DNA from: Acinetobacter piscicola
Lineage (GTDB): Bacteria > Pseudomonadota > Gammaproteobacteria > Pseudomonadales > Moraxellaceae
DNA: 64,000 bases
Direction: 5' to 3'
NCBI RefSeq assembly: GCF_015218165.1
Contig: NZ_CP048659.1
Span: 3,224,001 to 3,288,000, forward strand
The translations under genes were made by a program, and so were the position numbers. Below are positions 41,987 through 52,098 of this stretch, in pieces. The first letter of the stretch is position 1. Each line of letters begins with the position of its first letter. The notes under the pieces were generated by a model. It saw only the letters and a list, made by a program, of their open reading frames with translations. It did no database searches and was not told the origin of the DNA.

Positions 41987-43576
41987 TTAATGTTCACGTG
42001 TCGCACGGAATTCGATGTCAGGATAACGCTCTTGCATCAACTGTAAATTTACGCGACTTGGTGCAAGATAGGTCAAATGACCACCACCATCTACAGAAAG
42101 CTGATCATGCGCTTTTTTCTTAAATTCATTGAATTTTTTCTCATCGCTACATGACACCCAACGCACAGTATTGATACTCACAGGCTCATAAATACAGTCC
42201 ACTTTGTACTCTTCTTTCAAGCGATATGCCACCACTTCAAACTGCAGCACACCCACAGCACCTACGATTAAGTCATTACTGTTTTGCGGCATAAATACTT
42301 GTGTTGCACCTTCTTCTGAAAGCTCTTTAAGACCTTTTTGCAACTGTTTCGATTTCAAAGGATCTTTTAAGCGTACACGGCGGAACATTTCAGGGGCAAA
42401 GTGAGGAATACCTGTAAATTGTAATTTTTCACCTGAAGTGAAGGTATCACCAATTTGAATCGTACCATGGTTATGCAAACCAATGATATCGCCCGGCCAA
42501 GCTTCCTCTAAGTGTTGACGATCACCGGCCAAGAAAGTCAAAGCATCACTGATTCGTACATCTTTATCGATACGTACATGCTTCATTTTCAAGCCTTTTT
42601 CATAGCGACCTGAACAGATACGCATAAATGCAATACGGTCACGATGTTTCGGATCCATATTGGCTTGAATTTTAAAGACAAAGCCTGTAAAGCCTTCTTC
42701 AGTCGCATCAACAGTACGCACTTCCGTTGGATGTGCTTTAGGTGGCGGTGCGTAGTTACTAAATGCATCCAAAACATGGTCTACACCAAAGTTACCCAAA
42801 GCCGTACCGAACAATACAGGCGTTTGACGACCTGCCAAAAACTCTTCACGATTCAACGGCTCATTTGCCATTTGTACGAGTTCTAAAGACTCTTCAAATG
42901 CAGCCCATGCGAGTTCACCGACTTTTTCACGAAGGTCTGCATGGTTATAGCCATCACGAACTTCAATTTCAGTAATGGTTGAACCAAAACCTGCTTTATA
43001 AACGTAAAATTTTTCTTCAATTAAATTAAATACACCCGCAAAATCACGCCCTGTACCTAAAGGCCAAGTCAGTGGTACACATTTAATTTTGAGAACATTT
43101 TCAATTTCATCAAGTAACTCTAATGGCTCACGGATTTCACGGTCCATTTTGTTGACAAATGAAATGATCGGCGTGTCACGCATACGACACACTTCCATCA
43201 ATTTGATGGTACGGTCTTCGACACCTTTTGCACCATCAATCACCATCAACGCAGAGTCCACTGCCGTCAAGGTACGGTAGGTATCTTCCGAAAAGTCTTC
43301 GTGCCCTGGGGTATCGAGCAAGTTAATCATTTTATCTTTAAATGGAAATTGCATCACAGATGTGGTGATCGAAATCCCACGTTCTTTTTCCATTTCCATC
43401 CAGTCCGATGTCGCAGCACGATCGGCTTTACGACTTTTTACCATCCCCGCAACCTGAATCGCTTGTCCCCATAACAACAGTTTTTCTGTCATTGTGGTTT
43501 TACCCGCATCGGGGTGGGAAATGATGGCAAAGGTTCGGCGTGCCGCAACTTCTTTTGCTAATTGATCTTTAAACAT
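41987..43576 (-). CDS. prfC: Peptide chain release factor 3
   Basis: 529 residues from the ATG at 43576, the same length as the E. coli protein. A translational GTPase that recycles RF1/RF2. G1 SHPDAGKTT (~18), switch [10 protein letters not shown] (~89), G4 NKMDRE (~143) are clear. The extended frame from 43612 lacks a better start. A single gene with its own terminator. Confidence 0.97.
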   Translation of the reverse strand: MFKDQLAKEVAARRTFAIISHPDAGKTTMTEKLLLWGQAIQVAGMVKSRKADRAATSDWMEMEKERGISITTSVMQFPFKDKMINLLDTPGHEDFSEDTYRTLTAVDSALMVIDGAKGVEDRTIKLMEVCRMRDTPIISFVNKMDREIREPLELLDEIENVLKIKCVPLTWPLGTGRDFAGVFNLIEEKFYVYKAGFGSTITEIEVRDGYNHADLREKVGELAWAAFEESLELVQMANEPLNREEFLAGRQTPVLFGTALGNFGVDHVLDAFSNYAPPPKAHPTEVRTVDATEEGFTGFVFKIQANMDPKHRDRIAFMRICSGRYEKGLKMKHVRIDKDVRISDALTFLAGDRQHLEEAWPGDIIGLHNHGTIQIGDTFTSGEKLQFTGIPHFAPEMFRRVRLKDPLKSKQLQKGLKELSEEGATQVFMPQNSNDLIVGAVGVLQFEVVAYRLKEEYKVDCIYEPVSINTVRWVSCSDEKKFNEFKKKAHDQLSVDGGGHLTYLAPSRVNLQLMQERYPDIEFRATREH

Positions 43577-43752
43577 AGAATAAATCTTAAATTGGCACAC
43601 AAATTTGTACACAGCATCCTATGGCGTGTTTTGTGTGAGAGAAAATAAATTAAAAATTGGCGTAATTGTATATGAATACGCTGATATCTGCGAATAAATT
43701 AGACATGTTTTCAGCACAGATCATTTTTTATTTTTTGTTTGTGACTTGCGTT

Positions 43753-45852
43753 TTAGTCAAGATGAACTGTCTTATGAGCAGCGAGTTGGGCTGCGAAATA
43801 TTTATTTTCCAAACATTGTATTGGCTTTGGTTTTCCAAATAAAAAACCCTGTAACTGCTGACAATTTAAGCGTTTTAAAATTGCAGCTTGCTGCTCGGTT
43901 TCTACACCTTCAGCAGTGACAATTAAACCCAGTCGTATTGCGAGATGAATGATACTTTCCAAAATAATTTCATCTTTTGAGCCTTCACATAAGTTACGAA
44001 TAAATTCACGATCAATTTTCAATTCATCCACAGGTAAGTTCTTCAGATATAAAAAGCTAGAATGTCCTGTCCCAAAATCATCAATTGCCAATAAAATACC
44101 CAATGCTTTTAGCTGCTCAAAAGTTGCGATACTTTTTTCAATGTGATGCATAGCCGTCGATTCAGTAATTTCAACAATCAGCTCTTTGGCTTGGATCTGA
44201 TACTTTTGCATTAAATTATCTAAAGTGGTAATTAAATGCTTATGCTCAAACTGCATTGCCGACAAATTCACTGCGATTGGACAAAATGGCATCCCACGTT
44301 GATGCCATGATTGCAACTGAATACAGGCTTGTTCTAATGCCCAATAGCCCATGCGAATAATTAAACCTGTTTGTTCAGCCACCTCAATAAATTTGTTCGG
44401 TGCCAGCAAACCTAAAGTTGGATGCTGCCAACGAATCAAAGCTTCAACACCACAAATTTTATAATCCGCTGTAAATTTAGGCTGATAATATAAAACAAAC
44501 TGCTGCTCATCAACGGCACAATATAAATCATTCACCAGTTTAGATTGATGACGATGTTGAAAATAATCATCTGAATTTTGATGATAAATACAAAAAGTAT
44601 TGCGCCCCTGCTCTTTGGCAAGCATTTTTGCCGTATCCGCATGAATCAATAAATCTTGTAAAGATTGCCCATGATCAGGATATAACACAATTCCTAAACT
44701 TGCTGAAATATTAATTTGCTTTTCATGAATTAAAAAACGCTGTTGAATTCTTTCTAAAATTTTTTCTGCCAGGACATCCAGTTTAACTTCTTTAATTTGT
44801 GGAACAATCACTAAAAATTCATCACCACCTAAGCGTAATAAAGTTTGATTATCATGTAACACTGTTTGTAATCGCGTGGTCAAAGCCACCAATAAATCAT
44901 CACCAACTTGATGACCAAAATTATCATTTACGGCCTTAAAAAAGTCTAAATCTAAGTAAATCAAAGCAAATTTTTGGTGAGTTACTTTATAATGCTGAAA
45001 TAATTTTTGGATATGATCTTCTAAAAATAATCGATTCGGCAGCTTAGTTAAATTGTCCTGTAATGCTAAATCTTCAAGTTCTTTATTGGCTTGTAATAAT
45101 TGTAAATTACGCTCTTCTAATCTGCGCTCTAACACCGCAACACTAAAAGCAGAAACCAAAATTAAACTGGTCACAAAAATGATGGTTAATAATAAAATCC
45201 CTTGCCCCCCATGAACATGATGTGTCGTATGTAATAAATTTCCAAGAGAATGAAAAGTTGTAGCCGCCATACCAGTATAATGCATGCCAACAATGCTAAA
45301 AGCGAGCATGACAGAAAGAGCGATTTTATAGAGTGTTTTGTGTTTAAAGGTATTTTTATATTTAAATGCCAACCAAAAAGATAAACCAGCTCCACTAATC
45401 GCAATCAAAACAGAAAATACAACCAATAAAATATTATAGTGAATTTCCTGATTTGGAATTTGTAGGCCCATCATTCCTACATAATGCATACCCGAGATCC
45501 CTAAACCCATCAGCAATGCACCTAAGACTAAACGGACTATGGGTAACGTTTCACGCGTCATTAACCAAATTGCAAAAGTTGAAGCAAGTGCTGCAATTAC
45601 ATAAGAAATGATGGTTAATGACAGATCAAACGTATAACCTTCTGGTAAATCACTCGCCCACAACCCCAAAAAATGCATCGCCCAGATTGCAAAACCAAAA
45701 ACCATACCGCTCAGACAAAGGATCATTTTTTGTATACGGGGCGTCCTTGAAACAAATATGAGTTGTTCTAATGATATAGCAACATAACAGATAAATACTG
45801 CAACACATGCAGACCCCATTACGAGACTACTGTCATAACCCATATCATTCAT
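43753..45852 (-). CDS. MHYT-GGDEF-EAL cyclic-di-GMP signalling protein
   Basis: 699 residues. Residues ~10-240 are a seven-helix MHYT sensor with three motif repeats (AMHFLG, GMHYVG, GMHYTG). GGDEF domain ~265-425 with an intact LGGDEFLVI active site but no RxxD inhibitory site at the usual position. EAL domain ~440-690 with GVEALIRWQHP, EITES, AIDDFGTGHSS, LKIDREF and AEGVET all intact. Probably both synthesises and degrades c-di-GMP, or is a bistable switch; MHYT domains are proposed to sense gases via metal. Confidence 0.93.
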   Translation of the reverse strand: MNDMGYDSSLVMGSACVAVFICYVAISLEQLIFVSRTPRIQKMILCLSGMVFGFAIWAMHFLGLWASDLPEGYTFDLSLTIISYVIAALASTFAIWLMTRETLPIVRLVLGALLMGLGISGMHYVGMMGLQIPNQEIHYNILLVVFSVLIAISGAGLSFWLAFKYKNTFKHKTLYKIALSVMLAFSIVGMHYTGMAATTFHSLGNLLHTTHHVHGGQGILLLTIIFVTSLILVSAFSVAVLERRLEERNLQLLQANKELEDLALQDNLTKLPNRLFLEDHIQKLFQHYKVTHQKFALIYLDLDFFKAVNDNFGHQVGDDLLVALTTRLQTVLHDNQTLLRLGGDEFLVIVPQIKEVKLDVLAEKILERIQQRFLIHEKQINISASLGIVLYPDHGQSLQDLLIHADTAKMLAKEQGRNTFCIYHQNSDDYFQHRHQSKLVNDLYCAVDEQQFVLYYQPKFTADYKICGVEALIRWQHPTLGLLAPNKFIEVAEQTGLIIRMGYWALEQACIQLQSWHQRGMPFCPIAVNLSAMQFEHKHLITTLDNLMQKYQIQAKELIVEITESTAMHHIEKSIATFEQLKALGILLAIDDFGTGHSSFLYLKNLPVDELKIDREFIRNLCEGSKDEIILESIIHLAIRLGLIVTAEGVETEQQAAILKRLNCQQLQGFLFGKPKPIQCLENKYFAAQLAAHKTVHLD

Positions 45853-46012
45853 AAAAATTATCTTCCAATAGAGAACCTATTATTTTTATAAAACCCCAAT
45901 TTTTTTACAACAGAAAACTGTGTGAAGGTTCGCCTTTTAAAGAATGTAAAATATATGGTTAAAATAGCATTATCTTATTGAAGGTCAAGTTATTCTTAAC
46001 TTTTTAGATAAG

Positions 46013-46038
46013 AAAAAAGCATATCGTAATATGCTTTT
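46013..46038 (-). terminator. Terminator of prc
   Basis: Minus strand AAAAGCATAT-TACG-ATATGCTTTTTT, about 35 bases after the prc stop. Confidence 0.85.
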
Positions 46039-46069
46039 AATCTTGATTTAACAGAGTGTTTAGACAAAT

Positions 46070-48250
46070 TTACTTCTGTAATTTTGCCAAGTCAATTAAC
46101 ACATTTGCCGCTTCAGTCACAAAAGTTTCTTCTTCAGGTAAAGCAGGTCGCTTATTTGCTTTCATTTTTGCACGAGATTCAGCAAGTGCATCAAAAGAAG
46201 CCTGATAACTCTCCCAATTTGGATAAGCTTTTAACCCTGTTTCAGCACGTCGTTTATTTTCAGCAGCTAAAGTTTTTAACTCCAGAGTATTAAGCTCTGC
46301 TTTACGCTTTTCAATATCTAAAACAATTTGCTTTTGATCTTTGGTTTGCTGCGCAATTGCAGTTCTTTGCGCTAAATACTGAAATTGAGGATCTAAAGAT
46401 ACACGTATTTTTGATTTTTCAGCTAATTGTGGCAAATACGGTTTAATAGAACCTTCACGCTTAAATGGCGCTGTTGGAATCGTATCCCATTTCAATGCAT
46501 TCTTCGCTTTACGTTCTCCAAACTCTTCATCATAGATATCCACCAGTTTAATATCCGGAATCACACCTTTGTTTTGGGTACTTCCACCTGTGATTCGATA
46601 GAATTTACGTTGTGTTAAGGTGGCTTGACCATACGCCAAACTGTCTAATTGAACTTGGGCTGTGCCTTTGCCTGTAGTCGTACTGCCTAGTACCACACCA
46701 CGATCATAATCTTGGATTGCAGCCGAATAAATCTCACTTGCCGAAGCAGATGCAAGATTGATCAGTACAGCTAGAGGCCCCGCATAAGTCTGAGCGCCTC
46801 CATCAGTATCTTCAAATACGTTCACTGTGCCATTGCCATCACGAATTTGCACCACAGGGCCTTCTTTTACCACTTGCCCAATCATTTTCGCAACTTCTTC
46901 TAAAGAACCACCTGGATTATTGCGTAGATCAATAATAACCCCTTCGACTTTTTGATTCGCTAAATCTTGCAATGCTTTGTTGGTGTCTTCTGCAACTGAA
47001 CGGTATTCATTGCCTGCACGACGTGCACGATAGTTCAAATAGAATGATGGAATTTCCAACACACCAAACTTATGTTTAACCCCATCACGTGTTACTTCAA
47101 CTGTACGAGAGCGCACCCCTGCATCTTCTTCTTGAATCACATCACGAGTCAATGTCACTGTACGGGCTTGGTTCATAGAAGCACCTGCACCTAACAGCTT
47201 AATACTGACTTTGGTACCACGCTTACCACGAATTAACCCAACAATTTCCGAGCTTGGCCAACCGATGACATCAATCATTTTTTCGCCATCTTGTGCGACA
47301 CCAATGATCCGATCACCTGATTTCACTTGTCCCGACTTACTTGCAGGCCCACCTTCTACAATGGTTTCAATCTTGGTGTAATCTTCATTACTCCGTTCAG
47401 GACGAATTGAGACCCCAATCCCTTCAAGCTGCAACGTAGTTTGACGATTCAGCTCCATTGCATCAAGTGGTGGGAAATAATTACTATGTGGGTCATAAGT
47501 TAATGTCATTGAGTTTAAAATTTTCTCAAGCACATCATCACTTTTGACACGTCCCATACGTTCTAACTGACGCGTATAACGCTTCGTCAAAGTTTGAACA
47601 GGCGTTAAATCTTCAGAAGCAGTCAGATCCTGTCCATTTGCCAAAGAAGGGTCATCTTTCAGCGCTTTTTGTTTCGCTTGTTCTTCTTGTTTGGTAATGG
47701 TTAAGTTGATGAGCTGAGACACCAACATTTTATTCCAATACTGTTCTTGTTCAGCCTTGTGACTAAAAAATGGCGCTTTTTCTCGATCTGTTTCGATATA
47801 AGCATCAGGCTGATTCAGATTTTGCGGCTTTTTCAGCTCTGCCAACATATACGTATAAAATTCTTTTAGACGTGCTCGATATTGCGCATGAATTGCGTAT
47901 GATCCTGTCAAATCCCCTGCTTTTAAAGCAGCACCCAAGGTTGCACCATATTGCTTTTTATACTGCTCAATTTCAGGGGCTAAGAATAAAGAATGATCAG
48001 GATCTAAACTATCTATATACATATCTAAAATACGTGCAGAGGTATTTGCATCCAAACGCATATTTAAATAATGCTGACGATCCACCAAAGTTGCCAACTG
48101 GCGTGTCACCAAAGCTTGTTCTTTTGTTGGTTGAATAGATTCTGAAACAGCAGTTGTTTCAGTTGCCGCCATAGCCATTGTAATAGCATGGTTGAAAAAT
48201 AAACCACCCGTTGCGATAGCAACTGCACATGCGATTGTTTGAAGTTTCAT
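46070..48250 (-). CDS. prc: Carboxy-terminal processing protease (tail-specific protease)
   Basis: 726 residues from ATG 48250. N-terminal signal (MKLQTIACAVAIATGGLFF) for the periplasm. DUF3340-like domains flank a PDZ domain (VEGGPASKSGQVKSGDRIIGV, ~245) and an S41 peptidase with Ser in LASASASEIYSAA and Lys in TTGKGTAQV. Degrades and trims periplasmic and cell-wall proteins. The longer frame from 48493 overlaps nagZ on the other strand and lacks the signal at its start; AAGGAAG lies ~12 bases before 48250. Confidence 0.93.
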   Translation of the reverse strand: MKLQTIACAVAIATGGLFFNHAITMAMAATETTAVSESIQPTKEQALVTRQLATLVDRQHYLNMRLDANTSARILDMYIDSLDPDHSLFLAPEIEQYKKQYGATLGAALKAGDLTGSYAIHAQYRARLKEFYTYMLAELKKPQNLNQPDAYIETDREKAPFFSHKAEQEQYWNKMLVSQLINLTITKQEEQAKQKALKDDPSLANGQDLTASEDLTPVQTLTKRYTRQLERMGRVKSDDVLEKILNSMTLTYDPHSNYFPPLDAMELNRQTTLQLEGIGVSIRPERSNEDYTKIETIVEGGPASKSGQVKSGDRIIGVAQDGEKMIDVIGWPSSEIVGLIRGKRGTKVSIKLLGAGASMNQARTVTLTRDVIQEEDAGVRSRTVEVTRDGVKHKFGVLEIPSFYLNYRARRAGNEYRSVAEDTNKALQDLANQKVEGVIIDLRNNPGGSLEEVAKMIGQVVKEGPVVQIRDGNGTVNVFEDTDGGAQTYAGPLAVLINLASASASEIYSAAIQDYDRGVVLGSTTTGKGTAQVQLDSLAYGQATLTQRKFYRITGGSTQNKGVIPDIKLVDIYDEEFGERKAKNALKWDTIPTAPFKREGSIKPYLPQLAEKSKIRVSLDPQFQYLAQRTAIAQQTKDQKQIVLDIEKRKAELNTLELKTLAAENKRRAETGLKAYPNWESYQASFDALAESRAKMKANKRPALPEEETFVTEAANVLIDLAKLQK

Positions 48251-48445
48251 AAATTGTGTGTACTTCCTTGGATTTACCAATTTCAGCGCTGTTTTTTGAA
48301 ATGAATTCATGCAATTCAAAATCTTAAACAACTTTATCTGTTTATATCGTGTAGTTTTATCATAAACTGTACTGACAAAATGTAGCAAATCATTGCAAAA
48401 TTCGGTTATTGTTTCTTTTTTAAATAAATACAATTCGGATTTCTT

Positions 48446-49465
48446 ATGATCGGCGCATTGATGCTTGACATTGCAGGCACAGAACTTAATCAAGAAGATA
48501 TTGAACTATTACGTGCTCCGCAAGTCGGTGGGGTGATTTTATTTTCAAGAAATATTCAATCTCCTGCTCAAGTACGTCAACTCACTGACCATATGCGTCA
48601 AATTCGTCCTGATATTCTTATTGCTGTCGATCAAGAAGGTGGACGTGTACAACGCTTAAAACAAGGCTTTACGCTACTGCCGGCCATGGGTCATTTTGGT
48701 GAACTTTACTTAAACGCACCTGAAAAAGCACTTGACCTTGCAGAAAAATGTGGTTGGCTTATGGCAACCGAAGTTCTTGCTGTCGGGATTGATTTTAGCT
48801 TTGCACCTGTTTTAGATATCAATGCCATTAGTGATGTCATTGGTGATCGTGCTTTTGCAAACAATGTACAAGACATCGTGCCTTTAGCAAGTGCCTTTAT
48901 GCGAGGGATGCAACGTGCAGGCATGGCAACAACAGGCAAGCATTTCCCTGGTCATGGTTCTGTTAAAGCGGACTCGCATGTTGCAGCAGCGATTGATCCA
49001 CGTTCTTATGACGAAATTTACCAAAATGACATGCAAAGCTTTATTCAGCTACAGCCACAACTTGATGCCCTAATGCCTGCACATGTGATTTATGAAAATA
49101 TTGACCCAAATCCAGCAGGTTTTTCACCCTATTGGCTACAAAAAGTTTTACGCCAAGATTTAAAATTTGACGGCGTACTGTTCTCAGATGACTTAAGTAT
49201 GCAAGCAGCTTGTGTCGCAGGTGGTGCAGATGCACGTATTCGAGCAGCTTTAAATGCCGGTTGTGATATGGGCTTAGTCTGTAATAATCGTGAATCTGCC
49301 TGTATGGCTTTGGCTGGAATTTCAGATTTGCCATTACCAAACCAAGAACGTCTTGAACGTATGCGTGGCAAAATTCCACAGCTCCAGATAGGTGAAGCAC
49401 TGGATTTAGGTGAAGAATGGCAAACTGTCAAAAAAGTCATTGAAGAATTTAAAAATTCACTTTAA
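48446..49465 (+). CDS. nagZ: Beta-N-acetylglucosaminidase NagZ
   Basis: 339 residues. GH3 enzyme of muropeptide recycling that releases GlcNAc from anhydro-muropeptides in the cytoplasm. KHFPGHGSVKADSH (catalytic His/Asp loop) and FSDDLSM with the Asp nucleophile are present. Divergent from prc across 195 bases. Its products influence AmpC induction in many bacteria. Confidence 0.95.
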   Translation: MIGALMLDIAGTELNQEDIELLRAPQVGGVILFSRNIQSPAQVRQLTDHMRQIRPDILIAVDQEGGRVQRLKQGFTLLPAMGHFGELYLNAPEKALDLAEKCGWLMATEVLAVGIDFSFAPVLDINAISDVIGDRAFANNVQDIVPLASAFMRGMQRAGMATTGKHFPGHGSVKADSHVAAAIDPRSYDEIYQNDMQSFIQLQPQLDALMPAHVIYENIDPNPAGFSPYWLQKVLRQDLKFDGVLFSDDLSMQAACVAGGADARIRAALNAGCDMGLVCNNRESACMALAGISDLPLPNQERLERMRGKIPQLQIGEALDLGEEWQTVKKVIEEFKNSL

Positions 49466-49472
49466 AACTAGA

Positions 49473-49498
49473 GGGGCATTCGATATGCCCTTTTTTTG
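49473..49498 (+). terminator. Terminator of nagZ
   Basis: GGGCAT-TCGAT-ATGCCC followed by seven T. Confidence 0.9.
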
Positions 49499-49541
49499 AT
49501 TTTAAACAGTCAAAATAACAACAATAAAGTTAAGGATAACC

Positions 49542-50387
49542 ATGACTCAACAACTTTCTAAACATCGGCATATTTCCTTTACCGCACACTATACAGGGTA
49601 TATTTGGTATCAAATGGGAATTTCTCACCCCTTACTTGCAACATCAAAAGGAAAGTCACTCGCTTTTATTGCCAATCCTATTGAAACATGGGCAGAAAAG
49701 TATGTGGGTGGCAGCATGCGTACGACCTTAAAAGAACGTCACACCATGCTAGATGACACTCTAAAACAATTAATTCATCAGTATCCTAATCTACAAGTGT
49801 TAGAAATTGCCACAGGACTATCACCACGCGGTTGGTGGTTTAGAGAGCACTTCCCACACATTGATTATCGGGAACTTGATTTGCCTGATATGGCAAAGAC
49901 TAAGCAAACAGCATTAAAAAAAATCAATGCAGCCAGTCCTGACGTATTATCTGCAGACTTGTTTACCGAAGACTTTAAAAGTGCCTTTGCTGTCTTTGAT
50001 CCACAGCGCCCTTTGGTGATCATCAGTGAAGGTCTGATAAATTATTTTGAAAAAAATTTATTACAACAACTCCTAAAATCTATTGTAGATTATGGGCAAG
50101 ATTTTAAGACCTTACATTATCTGACCGATATTTATCCTGAACCTGTCAAAAATAAACTCGCAAGTGTTATTTGGAATAGCAGTAAATTACTCAAAGTCAT
50201 TTCGCGTAGTGCTTTTAGTTTCCACTTTCAAAAACCTCAAGAAATCCAAACATTTTTTAAAATGGCAGGTTTTACACAGGTCGAAGTGCTACAACCACAT
50301 GTTTATTTTCAACCACAACAAGCTAAACAAGTGAACCTAGAAGAACATTTAGGTGATTTAGTATGGATGATTCACGCTGAAAAATAG
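49542..50387 (+). CDS. Class I SAM-dependent methyltransferase (LCM-like)
   Basis: 281 residues. SAM motif LQVLEIATGLSPRGWWF (~85-101), acidic loop IDYRELDLPDM, and SEGLINYFE (~163) fit the leucine carboxyl methyltransferase-like family. The substrate is unknown. Stands alone between two terminators. Confidence 0.8.
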   Translation: MTQQLSKHRHISFTAHYTGYIWYQMGISHPLLATSKGKSLAFIANPIETWAEKYVGGSMRTTLKERHTMLDDTLKQLIHQYPNLQVLEIATGLSPRGWWFREHFPHIDYRELDLPDMAKTKQTALKKINAASPDVLSADLFTEDFKSAFAVFDPQRPLVIISEGLINYFEKNLLQQLLKSIVDYGQDFKTLHYLTDIYPEPVKNKLASVIWNSSKLLKVISRSAFSFHFQKPQEIQTFFKMAGFTQVEVLQPHVYFQPQQAKQVNLEEHLGDLVWMIHAEK

Positions 50388-50402
50388 TCAATTTTAGGTA
50401 CA

Positions 50403-50434
50403 AAAAAAATCAGTCGAATATGACTGATTTTTTA
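50403..50434. terminator. Bidirectional terminator
   Basis: AAAATCAGTC-GAATAT-GACTGATTTTTT between the convergent methyltransferase and hydrolase genes. Confidence 0.9.
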
Positions 50435-50449
50435 CTCATTTTAAAATGA

Positions 50450-51784
50450 TTAAACCGTTTCACATACTGTAGTCTCTAAATTTGCTCGTTCCGCTGCAAT
50501 AAATTGCAATAGACGATCTGCATTTTCAAAGCTGCCATGTTTAAATAAAGCGCGTATGTGATTTTCACCCGTTTCAAAAATCAAACATTCAATGGTGAAC
50601 TCACCTTGTTCATCCTCTAAACTCAATGCCAAATCTCGAGTATGTTGTGCTGCAAATTCAACATCTTCTGCACTAAGTGTCATTGAAAGCCCAAAATAAT
50701 TCACATCATTCACATATACAGAGATTTCACGCGCCAAATGACGATGACGTAATTGGCGTGTAGGTTGTCGAATCTGAATACGGTCTTCGCCACGGCGTTC
50801 CATATTCTGCATGTCCTCACGGCTTAAATGAATAATGCCATCCAGACCCTGAATCGATTCACCTTTTAAATAGGTGGTAAATAAAGTCATGGTTTCTTTA
50901 CGACGTTGCAACTGTGGCACATGATCGGCATTGGCAATCATGGCAAATTGCATGTCTGGGCATTGCAATGCAAAAGCTGCATTTTCGTGAGGCAAAGTAA
51001 AACTATCATACTGCCCACAAGCAACTAATGTGTCGCACTGTGGCACGGGCACATTGGACAAGCGCAACAAACGATTGCAGTTAATTTCGTAACGTTCTTG
51101 TTCGGTGACTGAAAACTCAGCCATTTGTTTAAAGAAAAGGCGCTTTGCGGTTGGAGACATACGTGTTTTGTCAAGCTTTGCATGATTGACCAAATACAAA
51201 ATTACAGCCTGACCAAACTCATCCATACGTTGTTCTTTCATCAGCATTAATGATTCTTCAAGCAGCATACGCCAACTCTTACGCGTTTTTTGCATCACAC
51301 CCATTAGAATCATTTTTTCAACCAATTCAGTACGTTGCTCTACAAAAAATGAGGCTATCACTGAACCTAAGGAAATCCCGACAACATCAACTTTTGGAAT
51401 GCCAATAATATCAAACCACTGTCCTAACATTTGAGATAAATCTGGAAGCTCCAAGGTGCCCGCAGACAAGCCTGTGTCGACATTGGTAATCTGTTGGTTT
51501 GCTCCCATAGAGGGGAGGTCAATTAAAATCACAGGTCCGCTTTCAAAAAACTGCTCAACGCAATATTTATATGAGTTAAAGTTTTGAAAAGCACCACCGA
51601 TAATTACAATAGGCGTGTTATGGATTGTCTCTGGATCAGCAATCGCCATATATTCAATTTTCCAACCGTCAATCCACGTCGTACGTGCTGGTTGTTTGAA
51701 GCTATTTTTATTGTAAATATCGAAAAAACCAAAATTAGTAAAATTTTGATTTGATTCTGAGTCCATTTGGATAATGGAATTCAT
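50450..51784 (-). CDS. Alpha/beta hydrolase with C-terminal PilZ-like region
   Basis: 444 residues. Residues ~45-290 are an alpha/beta hydrolase: oxyanion region IIGGAFQNF, nucleophile elbow GISLGS (Ser ~160), acid in CGQYDS (~265), His in ADHVP (~290). Residues ~330-444 contain ERRGEDRIQIR and later VNDVNYFGLSM, which resemble the RxxxR and (D/N)xSxxG features of a PilZ domain; this part is only weakly matched. If real, the enzyme may respond to c-di-GMP. The ATG at 51784 has GGAGGAAGGA upstream, a very strong site. Confidence 0.75.
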   Translation of the reverse strand: MNSIIQMDSESNQNFTNFGFFDIYNKNSFKQPARTTWIDGWKIEYMAIADPETIHNTPIVIIGGAFQNFNSYKYCVEQFFESGPVILIDLPSMGANQQITNVDTGLSAGTLELPDLSQMLGQWFDIIGIPKVDVVGISLGSVIASFFVEQRTELVEKMILMGVMQKTRKSWRMLLEESLMLMKEQRMDEFGQAVILYLVNHAKLDKTRMSPTAKRLFFKQMAEFSVTEQERYEINCNRLLRLSNVPVPQCDTLVACGQYDSFTLPHENAAFALQCPDMQFAMIANADHVPQLQRRKETMTLFTTYLKGESIQGLDGIIHLSREDMQNMERRGEDRIQIRQPTRQLRHRHLAREISVYVNDVNYFGLSMTLSAEDVEFAAQHTRDLALSLEDEQGEFTIECLIFETGENHIRALFKHGSFENADRLLQFIAAERANLETTVCETV

Positions 51785-52098
51785 ATCCTTCCTCCATCCT
51801 TGCTTTATTCTTTTAGTCTGCAAGATTATTATCGCTCGCGTTGTTTTATCAAATCGTGATACAGACCTACTTTTGTATCATTTCAATGTCCTTATAGTTT
51901 CATTCTATACAAATATGTGAATTCTCCGCAATTGCTGAAATGACCGCTCATCATATTTAAAAGGGAAAAGCATTGCAAAATATTTACAAACCATGGTTTT
52001 CACTTGCATTTTTAGTTTTATTTTCGAATCAGACTTCCTTGCTTTCACATTGGCTGCTACTATCAAAGGGAAATTTCTAGGTGATCAATTAAAACGCT
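51785..52098. other. Intergenic region upstream of proA
   Basis: About 310 AT-rich bases containing the divergent promoters of the hydrolase gene and proA. Only a possible small frame (51973-52080) is seen; no RNA structure recognised. Confidence 0.4.
51973..52080 (+). CDS. Possible small membrane protein
   Basis: 35 residues, TTG start with AAGGGA 7 bases upstream, reading MQNIYKPWFSLAFLVLFSNQ then SLLSHWLLLSKGNF. One hydrophobic helix. It ends 18 bases before proA. Weak evidence without conservation data; it could be chance. Confidence 0.3.
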   Translation: MQNIYKPWFSLAFLVLFSNQTSLLSHWLLLSKGNF

